Origin: Streptomyces mangrovisoli
Lineage (GTDB): Bacteria > Actinomycetota > Actinomycetes > Streptomycetales > Streptomycetaceae
Assembly (NCBI RefSeq): GCF_000974985.2
Contig: NZ_LAVA02000015.1
Location: 156,255 to 220,254 of the forward strand
Reading direction: 5' to 3'
DNA: 64,000 nucleotides
Shown here: positions 26,898 to 37,390 of the stretch, piece after piece
How the letters are laid out: each line of letters opens with the position of its first letter
How positions within the stretch are numbered: the first letter of the stretch is position 1
Made by a program: the position numbers and the translations under genes
The notes under the pieces: generated by a model
The model's database searches: none
What the model was told of the DNA's origin: nothing
Seen by the model: the letters and a program-made list of their open reading frames with translations, nothing else

Positions 26898-27980
26898 TCA
26901 ACGCGCCGCGGGACGCTGGGTTCGCGGGTGTCTGCGGAGCAGCCGGGCCAGCAGTCCGCGTCCGCGCTCCGGGCAGCGCGCTGAGGGTTGCTCGGACACC
27001 GGGCACGGCGCCTGAGCGGTGCGCGGTGACAGCGCCCGACCGGTGCCGGGTGACGGGATGGGGGCGGTACCCGGTGACAACGACTGGTCGTCGCCTCGTG
27101 ACAGCGGCTGGTCGGTACCCGGCGACAGCCACTGGTCGATGCCGAGGGACGGCGCCGGCACGTGCGCGGTGGTGGCCGCAGCGGCGGGACGCGGGGCCGG
27201 ACGGTCGGCGCGGGCCTCATCGAGGGCCTGGGTCAGGTCGGCCGCCAACCACGCGATCTCGTCGGCGTCCTGCGCCGTCGTGAGCGTCTCGATGAGCTGG
27301 GCGGCGGGCGAGCCGGGCGCCGCGTGCACGGGCGGTTCCGGCCGGAGGTGAAGCAGCTGGGCCCGCTCGCCGGGGTCGGGGACGATGTCGGCGAGGTCCT
27401 CCGGGTCGAGCAGGGCTGCGACGGCTCCGGCGCGCCGCCACGGGTCGTCCGCGTGGCGCAGCAGGAACCCCAGATGGCGTCCGCGCCAGTTGCGCGGGCG
27501 CAGGTCGAGGCCGGTGCCGAGCTGGTCGCGCAGTACCGCGGGGATCCGGCCGCCGAGCAGGGACCTGTTGTGCGCTCCGGCGGCGAACTGCCGTAGCTCG
27601 TCGGCGAGATACAGCCAGACCACCACGCGGTAGCGGTTGACGTAGAAGGTCACGGGCGCGAACAGGCCCAGGCGGGCGAGGCGGGTGAACCTGGTGGGCG
27701 GTACGTCCAGAACACCGGCCGCCTCCCTCGTGCCGACGGCTCGGACGCTCTCCCGCAGCAGCGTGGGGAATCCGTCCTGGGCGCGCAGCCGCTCGATCTC
27801 GGCGCGGGCGACGCGCCGGCCTCCGCCCCGGTCCACGGCGCCGTGCCCCTCCGGCAGGGTGCGGACGCGTCCGAGGTGGACGGCGAGGTCGAACTCGCCG
27901 CGCTTGAGTTCCAGTTCGCGTGCCGCGCGGCTGGGCGCGTACGACAGGTGCTGGGGTTGCAGGGTGGTGTTGCCGGGCAT
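26898..27980 (-). CDS. Hypothetical actinobacterial protein with helix-turn-helix-like core
   Basis: The 360-residue protein is predicted soluble. The N-terminal two thirds are helical and Arg-rich, with a region (TREAAGVLDVPPTRFTRLARLGLF) that could be a helix-turn-helix like those of MerR-type regulators. It resembles an uncharacterised Streptomyces-specific family, perhaps DUF6397, though I cannot verify that. Residues about 270-330 are Ser/Pro/Gly repeats (SPGTDQPLSRGDDQSLSPGT and similar). It lies upstream of nothing obvious and is convergent with tesB. Confidence 0.65.
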   Translation of the reverse strand: MPGNTTLQPQHLSYAPSRAARELELKRGEFDLAVHLGRVRTLPEGHGAVDRGGGRRVARAEIERLRAQDGFPTLLRESVRAVGTREAAGVLDVPPTRFTRLARLGLFAPVTFYVNRYRVVVWLYLADELRQFAAGAHNRSLLGGRIPAVLRDQLGTGLDLRPRNWRGRHLGFLLRHADDPWRRAGAVAALLDPEDLADIVPDPGERAQLLHLRPEPPVHAAPGSPAAQLIETLTTAQDADEIAWLAADLTQALDEARADRPAPRPAAAATTAHVPAPSLGIDQWLSPGTDQPLSRGDDQSLSPGTAPIPSPGTGRALSPRTAQAPCPVSEQPSARCPERGRGLLARLLRRHPRTQRPAAR

Positions 27981-28119
27981 GGTCGGTCTCCCCCGTGGAG
28001 TGCCGGGCCGTCGCCGTCCGCGTCGGCCTCGGAAAAAACCGTAGCCCGGTTCGCGGATCTCGTGGCGAGCCTGTGGATAACTCCAGCGAAGTGACGAACC
28101 CGCAGGTCAGGGGTGGTTG

Positions 28120-28533
28120 TCAGAAGTCCGGCAGCGACGTGCGCTCGGGCCGGCGGGCGTCGACGTCGAGATGTTCGCCGACCCGGTTGACGAGCAGCGT
28201 CATCTCGTAGGCGATGTGGCCGATGTCGGCCTCGGCGCCGCTGAGCACGCACAGGCAGCTCCCGTTGCCCGCGGCGGTGACGAACAGGACGGCGTCGTCG
28301 TACTCGATCATCGTCTGGCGGACCCGGCCGGCGCCGAAGTGGCGCCCCGATCCCTTGGCGAGGCTGTGCAGTCCGGACGAGACGGCGGCGAGGTGTTCCG
28401 CGTCCTCGCGGCGGAGGCCGGTGCTCGCGCCGGTCACCAGGCCGTCGTTGGACAGCACCAGCGCGTGCCGTACGTGCTCGACTCGCTGGGTCAGGTCGTC
28501 CAGCAACCAGCCGAGGCTCTGGTTCTGCGCCAT
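28120..28533 (-). CDS. Roadblock/LC7-domain protein (conservon CvnB-like)
   Basis: The 137-residue protein is a single Roadblock/LC7 domain with the usual start LGWLLDDLTQRVEHVRHALVLS and NDGLVTGAS, and the late block GNGSCLCVL. In Streptomyces conservons such proteins (CvnB) are encoded between a sensor kinase (CvnA) and a DUF742 protein (CvnC), followed by a Ras-like GTPase (CvnD). Here no kinase or DUF742 gene adjoins it. The nearest conservon partner is the GTPase gene at 29108 on the same strand, beyond an opposing gene. Confidence 0.88.
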   Translation of the reverse strand: MAQNQSLGWLLDDLTQRVEHVRHALVLSNDGLVTGASTGLRREDAEHLAAVSSGLHSLAKGSGRHFGAGRVRQTMIEYDDAVLFVTAAGNGSCLCVLSGAEADIGHIAYEMTLLVNRVGEHLDVDARRPERTSLPDF

Positions 28534-28627
28534 GATCCGGTCTCCCCGCGTGGTGTCTCCCCCAGGCCCGGAGGAACTGTCCGCCAGCCTTCACCACTGC
28601 CGCCGTCCCGGCAAGGAGGATGGAGAT

Positions 28628-29065
28628 ATGGCACAGAAGATGACCGATGACGAATGGCGGGCGTTCGTCCTGCACGGCACCCGCACCGGCAAGCTCGCGA
28701 CGGTCCGCGCCGACGGGAGCCCCCATGTCACGCCGGTCTGGTTCCTGCTGGACGGCGACGAGGTGGTGTTCAATACGGCCGCGGTCAGCATGAAGGGGCG
28801 CAATCTCGCCCATGACGGGCGGGTCGCGCTCTGCGTGGACGACGACCGGCCGCCGTACGACTTCGTGGCGCTGCGCGGCCGGGCCACGATCTCGGAGGAT
28901 CTCGACGAGGTCCGGCACTGGGCGACGCGGATCGGCGCGCGTTACATGGGCGAGGAGCGCGCGCAGGAGTTCGGCGCCCGCAACGGCGTCCCGGGTGAAC
29001 TCCTCGTCCGGATCAGGATCGAGCGGGTGACGGCGTTGCGGGGCATCGCGGAACAGGCGGGGTGA
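28628..29065 (+). CDS. PPOX-class F420-dependent oxidoreductase-like protein
   Basis: The 145-residue split-barrel flavin/F420-binding protein shows GKLATVRADGSPHVTPVWF and MKGRNLAHDGRVALCVDDD, typical of the actinobacterial F420-dependent PPOX class. Such proteins reduce various substrates, biliverdin or aflatoxin-like compounds among them. The ATG at 28628 has an AAGGAGG site 8 bases upstream. It is inserted against the orientation of two conservon genes. Confidence 0.87.
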   Translation: MAQKMTDDEWRAFVLHGTRTGKLATVRADGSPHVTPVWFLLDGDEVVFNTAAVSMKGRNLAHDGRVALCVDDDRPPYDFVALRGRATISEDLDEVRHWATRIGARYMGEERAQEFGARNGVPGELLVRIRIERVTALRGIAEQAG

Positions 29066-29107
29066 GCGGAGCGCACGGGGCGAGCGGACGGGGGTCGCCC
29101 GGTGCGG

Positions 29108-29713
29108 TCAGCCCACCGAGTCGAGGAGCCGGGCGGTGTGCACGCGTCCGGCGTACTCGACGAGCCGGATCAGCACTTCCTTGCCGGAGGCCCGGTCGCG
29201 GGCGTCGCAGCGGACCACTGGGGTGCCGGGTTCCAGGTCGAGGGCGCGCGCGACATCCCGGGTGCCGTACGTGCGTGCTCCGCCGAAGGAGTTGAGGGCG
29301 ACCACGAACGGGATCCGGCGGTGCTCGAAGTAGTCGACGGCGGGGAAGCAGTCCTGGAGCCGCCGGGCGTCGGCGAGGACGACGGCGCCGAGGGCCCCGT
29401 GGGCCAGCTCGTCCCACAGGAACCAGAAACGGTCCTGGCCGGGGGTGCCGAAGAGGTAGAGGGACAGGTCGGGGCGGATGTCGATGCGTCCGAAGTCCAT
29501 CGCGACGGTGGTGGCGACCTTGCGGTGCACCAGATCGGTGTCGTCGACCCAGTGGCCCGCCTCGCTCAGCAGTTCCTCGGTGCGCAGCGGCCTGATCTGA
29601 CTGACCGCGCCCACCAGGGTGGTCTTGCCCGCGCCGAAGCCACCGGCGACGACTATCTTCATCGCGAGCGTCGACGTCTCTGCGCCCGCGGCGTCGCAGT
29701 ACTCGGAGACCAT
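29108..29713 (-). CDS. Ras-like GTPase (conservon CvnD-like)
   Basis: The 201-residue protein has a P-loop GGFGAGKTTLVGAVS, a switch region with TTVAMDFGRI, LFGTPGQDRFWFLWDEL as the DxxG-equivalent segment, and VVALNSFGGA in place of NKxD. Such GTPases act with Roadblock proteins in conservons, affecting development and secondary metabolism. I start at 29713 with GGAAGAGG upstream; the MKIVV further in is an alternative. It is convergent with the PPOX gene and divergent from a methyltransferase gene. Confidence 0.9.
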   Translation of the reverse strand: MVSEYCDAAGAETSTLAMKIVVAGGFGAGKTTLVGAVSQIRPLRTEELLSEAGHWVDDTDLVHRKVATTVAMDFGRIDIRPDLSLYLFGTPGQDRFWFLWDELAHGALGAVVLADARRLQDCFPAVDYFEHRRIPFVVALNSFGGARTYGTRDVARALDLEPGTPVVRCDARDRASGKEVLIRLVEYAGRVHTARLLDSVG

Positions 29714-29951
29714 GATCACCTCTTCCGGAGGGCCGGCGACGGTGGACGGCGGCGCTGCCGCCGCCCGGATGCCGCACGCGACGGCCTCGACGGGAGGCCC
29801 GGCACCCTTTCGTCCCGACGAGGGCAAGGCAGCATCATGACAACTCACGCCTCACTGCGAGGGATTCGACCGCACTTTGTGGGTTCTGACCGACTTTCGG
29901 TCCTTTGCGGCGCGGATGGGTGTGGCGGCGATCGGCCAGGGGTGCGCCATC

Positions 29952-30560
29952 ATGCGGGTCATGAGTGACGATCACACGCACGTCCAGGAGTTCTTCACCG
30001 CCCGCGCGGCCGACTGGGACCGGCGCTTCCCGGACGACGGCCCCGCCTACGCGGCCGCCGTCGCCGACCTCGGTCTGCGCGCGGGCGACCGGGTGCTCGA
30101 CGCGGGCTGCGGGACGGGCCGCGCCCTGCCGCCGTTGCGGGCGGCGGTCGGCACCCGGGGGACGGTCGTCGGTGTCGATCTGACCGAGGCCATGCTGACC
30201 GCCGCCCGCGACGCCGGGCGGGAGGACGCGGGACGGCTGCTGCTCGCGGACGTGTCCGCGCTGCCGCTGCGCACGGAGGTCTTCGACGCGGTGTTCGCCG
30301 CGGGGCTCATCGCGCATCTGCCGCATCCCGCCGAGAACCTCCGGGAGTTGCGGCGCGTGGTGCGGCCCGGGGGCACGCTGGCGCTGTTCCATCCGATCGG
30401 GCGGGCCGCGCTCGCCGCCCGGCAGGGGCGGCGGATCACGCCGGACGACCTGCGCGCCGAGGGCAACCTCCGGCCGCTGCTCGCGGGTTCCGGCTGGCGC
30501 ATGACGTCGTACGCCGACGAGGACTCCCGCTTCCTCGCCCTCGCAGTGCGCATGGACTGA
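29952..30560 (+). CDS. Class I SAM-dependent methyltransferase
   Basis: The 202-residue protein has motif I VLDAGCGTGRALP (near residue 55), an acidic motif II (VVGVDLTEAML), FDAVFAAGLIAHLPHP and a late VVRPGGTLALFHP, all standard for Rossmann-fold methyltransferases. The substrate is not evident. I chose the ATG at 29952 because AGGGG lies 8 bases before it; the ATG at 29961 lacks a ribosome site. Confidence 0.85.
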   Translation: MRVMSDDHTHVQEFFTARAADWDRRFPDDGPAYAAAVADLGLRAGDRVLDAGCGTGRALPPLRAAVGTRGTVVGVDLTEAMLTAARDAGREDAGRLLLADVSALPLRTEVFDAVFAAGLIAHLPHPAENLRELRRVVRPGGTLALFHPIGRAALAARQGRRITPDDLRAEGNLRPLLAGSGWRMTSYADEDSRFLALAVRMD

Positions 30561-30689
30561 GCGCTTCCGCCCCTCCCACGACGACGGAGGACGGGCCGCA
30601 GGCCCGGGGCCGCACCGGGGCCGGAACAGCGGCGGGGGGACGGGCCCTCTTCTGCCGCCGTCGCTTCAACTCTACGTTGAGGGGCAGAG

Positions 30690-30701
30690 GCTGAACGTTC
30701 A
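30690..30701. promoter_or_regulatory. 12-bp perfect palindrome upstream of a small gene
   Basis: CTGAACGTTCAG lies 31 bp before the next start. A second imperfect palindrome (CAACTCTACGTTG) lies just upstream. A regulator may bind here. Confidence 0.3.
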
Positions 30702-30731
30702 GCGCGTTCCCGGCCAGGGGAGGGTGGTCCC

Positions 30732-31028
30732 ATGTTGGACAGGCTCCGCAAGTCCGTCGCCAGAACGGTCACTTCGATGCGGACGGGCGGGGGCGACGGC
30801 CGCGACACCCGCGCGCACAATCTGTTCGAGGCCGCCGCCGCCTATGTCACGGCCCGCGCGGAGGACGACCAGGACCGCATCGACGAGACGGCCGGCTGGG
30901 TCTCTCCGGAGGCGCTGTCCTTCGGTGTCAGCGAGCTCGCCTGCCGGGCCGTGATCGCCCTGGCACGCGAGCGGGACGAGTCGCCGCAGGTCGTCGCCCG
31001 AGCGCTGCTCGGACTGCCGACCACTTGA
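30732..31028 (+). CDS. Small hypothetical protein
   Basis: The 98-residue protein is soluble and mostly helical, with a basic N-terminus and acidic middle. The ATG at 30732 has a GGGGAGGG site. Third-position GC supports coding. I do not recognise the family. Confidence 0.65.
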   Translation: MLDRLRKSVARTVTSMRTGGGDGRDTRAHNLFEAAAAYVTARAEDDQDRIDETAGWVSPEALSFGVSELACRAVIALARERDESPQVVARALLGLPTT

Positions 31029-31185
31029 TCGACACCGCCCCGACTGGTGCTTTCGTCCCATCCCGAGGTAAAACAGCAGCTCCGGGAGGCCGGGCAAGTG
31101 GTGACTGGCAGTTTGCGCCCGTGACAAGCGGCTTCCGCTCGCACTAGGGTGCGCCGCGACGGGACGAACCTATGGGGAGGCAGTG

Positions 31186-32097
31186 ATGGCCGTGACGGAC
31201 GAGGACGACGCCGTCGCCGCCGACGATGACGCGCTCTATGTGCTCACCGCGGTGCTGCTGACCCCTGCGCAGTTCCCCAGCGTGCTGGGCGACGACTACC
31301 CGGAGGCGTGCGCTGCCCTGGGGCTGGCCCCGCTCGCCGACGGCTACGGCCTGGTGCTCGGCCAGGACGGGGAGGGGTCCCGCTGGACCGTCGTCATCGA
31401 CGACGTCTCGCTGGTCGCCGTCGCCGTCGCGTCCTGGGACTGCGGCATGGAGTACGACCTGTCGCCGGACGAGCGCACCGTCGTGGCCGCGCTGCCGGGC
31501 TGGCCGCTCGCCGTGGCGGTGGCCGCACCCAACGTGCCGGCCCCGCACGACCCGGACCCCGAACTCGCGGACCGTCCCCCGCTGGCCCCGCCGGACACCA
31601 GCACCTGGGGTGCGCCGCAGCGCCGTCTCGGGGCGGACGAGATCGCGCAGCAGTGGGCGGTCTGGCGCGAGCAGATCGACGACGACACGTTCCTTCCCGC
31701 CCTCGGAACGGCGGGGAAGGACGGATCCGCCGCGTCGTCGGCGAGCTCGGGTGCCGCCGAGTCCTCCGAGAAGGCCGGGGACGGCGGCGAGGCCGCTGTC
31801 GAGGCCGGCGGACGGGGTGCTCCGAAGAACCGCGACGACATCCGGCGCGTCCTCGCGGAGGCGCGTGCCTATGTGGACTCCCCGCCGCCGCTGGGTCGCG
31901 TGCGCTCGGCCTTCGCTCCCGGTGACGCGCGGACGCTGCGCGCCGACGGTCCGGGCTGGTCGCTCGTGGCCCGGACCGACGACATCGCGTTCATCCTGCT
32001 GGACGAGAAGCCCGGTGAGGTGCTGCCCGTGGGGCGCGGCCCGGAGCTGCCCGGCCTGCTGGAGGCCCTCGACAAGCTGGCGGTCCGCCCCAGCTGA
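31186..32097 (+). CDS. Hypothetical acidic protein
   Basis: The 303-residue protein starts at an ATG with GGGGAGG 5 bases upstream. It has an alpha/beta N-terminal domain (VLTAVLLTPAQFP, RWTVVIDDVSLVAVAVASWD), a Ser/Ala/Gly linker about residues 180-210 and a C-terminal alpha/beta segment (WSLVARTDDIAFILLDEKPG). Nothing suggests export or catalysis. I do not recognise it. Confidence 0.65.
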   Translation: MAVTDEDDAVAADDDALYVLTAVLLTPAQFPSVLGDDYPEACAALGLAPLADGYGLVLGQDGEGSRWTVVIDDVSLVAVAVASWDCGMEYDLSPDERTVVAALPGWPLAVAVAAPNVPAPHDPDPELADRPPLAPPDTSTWGAPQRRLGADEIAQQWAVWREQIDDDTFLPALGTAGKDGSAASSASSGAAESSEKAGDGGEAAVEAGGRGAPKNRDDIRRVLAEARAYVDSPPPLGRVRSAFAPGDARTLRADGPGWSLVARTDDIAFILLDEKPGEVLPVGRGPELPGLLEALDKLAVRPS

Positions 32098-32196
32098 GCC
32101 CGGCGGGCGCGGGGGTGCACCGACCCGCGCCCCGGTCTCACCGGCCTGTCGCCTCGTCTGCGGCCCGTACGCGCGTCTCAGCGGCACGTCCCCGTG

Positions 32197-32379
32197 TCAG
32201 CGGCCTATCTCCTTGCGGGTCATGCGGCGCAGCCTGCGGCGCTGGGACGGGTCGAGGGTGAGATACGCCGCCGCCGGGACTCCCAGCACGATCAGGAGGG
32301 CCGCCCACCAAGGCAGCCAGATCAGCAGGATGAGCCCGACCGCCACACCCCCCACGGCGATCTTCGCGTTGTTCGACAT
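32197..32379 (-). CDS. Small two-helix membrane protein
   Basis: The 60-residue protein starts after a strong AAGGAGG site. It has two hydrophobic stretches (residues about 7-22 and 26-42) and an Arg-rich C-terminus (RRRLRRMTRKEIGR), which puts both ends in the cytoplasm. The function is unknown. Confidence 0.7.
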   Translation of the reverse strand: MSNNAKIAVGGVAVGLILLIWLPWWAALLIVLGVPAAAYLTLDPSQRRRLRRMTRKEIGR

Positions 32380-32540
32380 GTGCGTCGCCTCCTTCGCGGC
32401 CCCTGCCGCTCTCTGCTCTGAGAACGGGCCCGTGCCTGCGGCAGTTCCGGGCCGCGACCCTGAGACAACCCTGAGTCGCGCCCCCTACGGGAAGGGGAGG
32501 CCCCCTCCATCGTGACAGGGGCCGGGCCCTCCGACACCTC

Positions 32541-33047
32541 TCAGGGGCGGCCACCGCCCAGAACGAACGGGATGAGCGATTCCGCGTCGCTCGGCAGCAC
32601 GCTCGCGAGGCCGCTGGGCAGGGCACTGCGCAGCCCCGAGGGCAGTGAACTCGGCAGCCCGCTCGGCAGGTGCGAGGGCAGCTGCGACGGCAGGGCGCTG
32701 GGCAACTCGGTCGGCAGGCTCGTCGGCAGGCTCGTCGGCAGGCTCAGGGAGGGCGACGCGGAGCCCCCGGTGCTGCCGCCGGGGTCCTTGTCGTCCGATG
32801 AGTCGCCGCTCCCGGACGCCATGACCACCACGACGGCGACGGCGACGGCCGCCACGAGCAGGGCGAGCACCGCGTAGAGCGGCCCGCGGCCTCTTCCGGG
32901 GCCGCGTCCGCCGGGACCGGCGCCCCCGTCGGGGCGGAACGGTCCGGAGGGCGGGCCGAAGCCGCCGCCCTGGAACGGGGGGCCGCCCATGGGCGGCGTG
33001 TCCCCCGGAGGGCCGGGCGGCTGAGGCGGTACGGGCGGCAGGGCCAT
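32541..33047 (-). CDS. Pro/Gly-rich single-pass membrane protein with LPS-x repeats
   Basis: The 168-residue protein has a Pro/Gly-rich cytoplasmic N-terminus of 55 residues, one membrane segment (LYAVLALLVAAVAVAVVVVM) and an external tail. The tail contains about 14 tandem LPS/LPT tetrapeptides (LPTSLPTSLPTELPSALPSQ and on). The repeat is also visible in DNA as a 12-bp period of GGCAG units. It may act as a spacer in the cell wall, but I do not recognise the family. Confidence 0.65.
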   Translation of the reverse strand: MALPPVPPQPPGPPGDTPPMGGPPFQGGGFGPPSGPFRPDGGAGPGGRGPGRGRGPLYAVLALLVAAVAVAVVVVMASGSGDSSDDKDPGGSTGGSASPSLSLPTSLPTSLPTELPSALPSQLPSHLPSGLPSSLPSGLRSALPSGLASVLPSDAESLIPFVLGGGRP

Positions 33048-33342
33048 ACCGCAAGAATCGCCGGGTGGCGGCCAACGCGCGACCCCGAAAAGGCAGTTGA
33101 CACCGGGTTGGGCCGAAGATGTCACGATTTCGACGCGGGGCGTACGGAATCGGCCGGCGCATTCGGTCGTCCGCGGGAGAGCCGGCGCGCGCCCGCGGGC
33201 ACGAGCTCGCGGCCCACTGACGACCGGAGCACCTGAGCCCGCCCCGCCACCCACCCGCACATACGCGTACGCGCGCGCAGACGCCCTAAGACGTCCACGC
33301 GCGCGTACCCGCGATCAGTCGTGCCCGATCAGTCGTGCGCGA
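33048..33342. other. Intergenic region downstream of xylA
   Basis: These 295 bp hold no gene that I can support. Near 33312-33350 GATCAGTCGTGC-like units recur three times directly after the xylA stop. Confidence 0.4.
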
Positions 33343-34564
<1,222 letters not shown>

Positions 34565-34693
34565 ATGCCAGCACATCTCTGGGAAGGGACAACCCCTCCT
34601 CGATGTGATGATGTCCGCGGCTTCGGCACCGGGCATCCTGAGAAACGCCAGGTAGAACCCGCAGAGCCGCGGAAAGAAATCAGGGAGAGCCCG

Positions 34694-36139
34694 ATGTCAG
34701 CAGCCGAGGGTCCGCTCGTAGTCGGCGTGGACACGTCCACCCAGTCCACCAAGGCGCTGGTCGTCGACGCGTCGACCGGACAGGTCGTGGCGAGCGGCCA
34801 GGCCGCCCACACCGTGTCCTCCGGCGAGGGCCGGGAGAGCGATCCGCGCCAGTGGTGGGACGCGCTGTGCGAGGCGCTGCACCAGTGCGGTGACGCGGCG
34901 CGCGAGGCGGCCGCCGTGTCGATCGGCGGACAGCAGCACGGGCTGGTGACGCTGGACGCCCAGGGCGAGCCGGTGCGGCCCGCGATGCTGTGGAACGACG
35001 TGCGCTCCGCGCCGCAGGCCCGCCGCCTCGTCGACGAACTCGGCGGCCCGAAGGCGTGGGCCGAGCGCACGGGCAGCGTCCCCGGGGCCTCCTTCACGGT
35101 CACCAAGTGGGCCTGGCTCGCCGAGCACGAGCCGGAGGCGGTCCGCGCCACGAAGGCCGTGCGCCTCCCGCACGACTACCTCACCGAACGGCTCACCGGC
35201 GAGGGCACCACGGACCGCGGCGACGCCTCCGGCACCGGCTGGTGGGCGTCCGGGACCGAGTCGTACGACGACGAGATCCTGCGTCACGTCGGGCTCGACC
35301 CGGCGCTGCTGCCCCGCGTGGTCCGGCCGGGCGAGGTGGCCGGCACCGTGCGTGACGGCCACGACCTGCCGTTCTCCAAGGGCACCCTGGTCGCCCCGGG
35401 CACCGGCGACAACGCGGCGGCCGCCCTCGGCCTCGGGCTGCGCCCCGGCACGCCCGTGCTGAGCCTCGGCACCTCGGGCACCGTGTACGCGGTGACGAAG
35501 CGCCGCCCCGCCGACCCGACCGGCACGGTCGCGGGCTTCGCCGACGCCCACGGCGACTGGCTGCCGCTGGCCTGCACCCTCAACTGCACGCTCGCCGTCG
35601 ACCGGGTCGCCGCCCTGCTGGGCCTGGACCGCGAGGCCGTGGAGCCCGGCACCGCCGTGACGCTGCTGCCCTTCCTGGACGGCGAGCGCACCCCGAACCT
35701 GCCGCACGCCTCCGGGCTGCTGCACGGGCTGCGCCACGACACCACCGCCGGCCAGATCCTCCAGGCCGCCTACGACGGCGCCGTGCACTCGCTGCTCGGC
35801 GCGCTCGACCTCGTCCTCGACGAGGACGCCGACCGCAGCACGCCCCTGCTGCTGATCGGCGGCGGCGCCCGCGGCACCGCCTGGCAGCAGACCGTACGAC
35901 GGCTGTCCGGGCGTCCGGTCCAGGTGCCCCAGGCCAAGGAACTCGTCGCGCTGGGCGCCGCCGCGCAGGCGGCGGGCCTGCTGACCGGCGAGGACCCGGC
36001 CTCGGTCGCGCGCCGCTGGAACACCACCGCGGGCCCGGTCCTGGACGCCGTACCGCGGGACGACGAGACGCTCGACCGTATCGCCGGGGTACTCTCCGAC
36101 GCGGCCCCGCTGCTGGAAGGGGCGCCGCGGACCCGCTGA
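34694..36139 (+). CDS. xylB: Xylulokinase
   Basis: Phosphorylates D-xylulose to xylulose 5-phosphate, feeding the pentose phosphate pathway. The 481-residue FGGY-family kinase has GVDTSTQSTK at the N-terminus for phosphate binding, SIGGQQHGLV with WNDVRS, a central GTGDNAAAALGLG and the late LLIGGGARGTAWQQ. The ATG at 34694 follows GGGAGAG. It is transcribed away from xylA and is followed closely by the regulator gene. Confidence 0.95.
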   Translation: MSAAEGPLVVGVDTSTQSTKALVVDASTGQVVASGQAAHTVSSGEGRESDPRQWWDALCEALHQCGDAAREAAAVSIGGQQHGLVTLDAQGEPVRPAMLWNDVRSAPQARRLVDELGGPKAWAERTGSVPGASFTVTKWAWLAEHEPEAVRATKAVRLPHDYLTERLTGEGTTDRGDASGTGWWASGTESYDDEILRHVGLDPALLPRVVRPGEVAGTVRDGHDLPFSKGTLVAPGTGDNAAAALGLGLRPGTPVLSLGTSGTVYAVTKRRPADPTGTVAGFADAHGDWLPLACTLNCTLAVDRVAALLGLDREAVEPGTAVTLLPFLDGERTPNLPHASGLLHGLRHDTTAGQILQAAYDGAVHSLLGALDLVLDEDADRSTPLLLIGGGARGTAWQQTVRRLSGRPVQVPQAKELVALGAAAQAAGLLTGEDPASVARRWNTTAGPVLDAVPRDDETLDRIAGVLSDAAPLLEGAPRTR

Positions 36140-36181
36140 CGGGCACCCGGGACAGGCCGACTACCGAGGACTGACGGAGGC

Positions 36182-37390
36182 ATGACCGCACCGCTGCACG
36201 AGGCCCACCCGACCGGAGCCGGCCGCGCCCTGCCGGACACCCAGCAGGGCATGCGCCGGCGCAACCTGGCACGCGTGATGCACACGGTGAGCGCCGAGGG
36301 ACCGCTGTCCCGCGCCGCCGTGGCCTCCCGTATCGGGCTGACCCGGGCCGCGGTGTCGACGCTGGTGGACGAGCTCATCCGCACCGGCCTGCTGGACGAG
36401 CTCGGTCCCGAGCGGCCCGGCCGGGTGGGCCGGCCCGGTTCGGCGCTCGCCGTCAGCGGGCACGGCCCGGCCGGCATCGGCGCCGAGGTCGGCGTGGACC
36501 ACCTCGCCGTGTGCGCGGTCGATCTGCGCGGCGAGGTGCGCGTGCGCGCCGTGCGGCAGGGCGCGAACCGCGGGCGGGCGCCCGAGCCGGTGGTCGCGGA
36601 ACTGACCGCGCTGATACGGCAGGTCGTCGCCGAGGCGGGCGAGGAGGGACTGTGGCCCGCCGGGCTCGCCGTGGCCGTGCCGGGTCTGATCGCCCGCGAC
36701 GCCGGAACGGTCGTCAGCGCCCCCAACCTCGGCTGGCACGGCACCGATCTCGGCGCGCTGCTGCCCGGCGACTGGCCGCTGAGCGTGGACAACGAGGCCA
36801 ACTTCGGCGGTCTCGCCGAACTCTGGCTGGGCGAGGGCACGCCACGGGACTTCCTGCACGTGTCCGCCGAGATCGGCATCGGCGCGGCGGTCGTCGTGGA
36901 CGGCCGGCTGCTGCGCGGCAACCGCGGCTTCGCGGGCGAGCTCGGCCATGTGCCGGTCTGGCCGGAGGGCCCGCCGTGCGCCTGCGGCGGGCGCGGGTGC
37001 CTGGAGCAGTACGCCGGCGAGGAGGCGGTGCTGCGCGCCGCGGGCCTCGAACTCGGCGAGGACCGGGTGGGCCTGCTCGCGGGCCGCGCCGCCGAGGGCG
37101 ACGAGGCCGTGCGGCGGGCGCTGCGCGACGCCGGTACGGCGCTCGGCATCGCGCTGACCGGCGCGGTCAACCTGCTCGACCCCGAGGCCGTGGTGCTCGG
37201 CGGCGCCCTGTCCGGACTCGCGCCGTGGCTGCTGCCGTCGCTGGAGGCGGAGTTGGCCCGCAGGACCGCGGGGCCCGCCTGCCCGGTGTCGGTGTCACGG
37301 TTCGGACCGGAGGGGCCGCTGCTGGGGGCCGCGCACTCGGTGGTGCGAGGGGTGCTGGACGATCCGGCGGCGGTGGCGGAACGGGGCTGA
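36182..37390 (+). CDS. ROK-family transcriptional repressor of xylose genes (XylR-like)
   Basis: The 402-residue protein has an N-terminal winged helix (LSRAAVASRIGLTRAAVSTLVDEL, residues about 41-65) and a C-terminal ROK sugar-kinase-like domain. This includes the zinc motif CACGGRGCLEQ and the block RGNRGFAGELGHV. It follows xylB by 42 bp. By position it is the XylR-type repressor of xylA and xylB. Xylose as effector is inference. Confidence 0.88.
   Translation: MTAPLHEAHPTGAGRALPDTQQGMRRRNLARVMHTVSAEGPLSRAAVASRIGLTRAAVSTLVDELIRTGLLDELGPERPGRVGRPGSALAVSGHGPAGIGAEVGVDHLAVCAVDLRGEVRVRAVRQGANRGRAPEPVVAELTALIRQVVAEAGEEGLWPAGLAVAVPGLIARDAGTVVSAPNLGWHGTDLGALLPGDWPLSVDNEANFGGLAELWLGEGTPRDFLHVSAEIGIGAAVVVDGRLLRGNRGFAGELGHVPVWPEGPPCACGGRGCLEQYAGEEAVLRAAGLELGEDRVGLLAGRAAEGDEAVRRALRDAGTALGIALTGAVNLLDPEAVVLGGALSGLAPWLLPSLEAELARRTAGPACPVSVSRFGPEGPLLGAAHSVVRGVLDDPAAVAERG

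Noticed and set aside
30690..30701. CTGAACGTTCAG as a LexA (SOS) box
   Set aside because: Actinobacterial SOS boxes have GAAC and GTTC arms separated by four bases; here the arms are joined directly. It is kept only as a palindrome.
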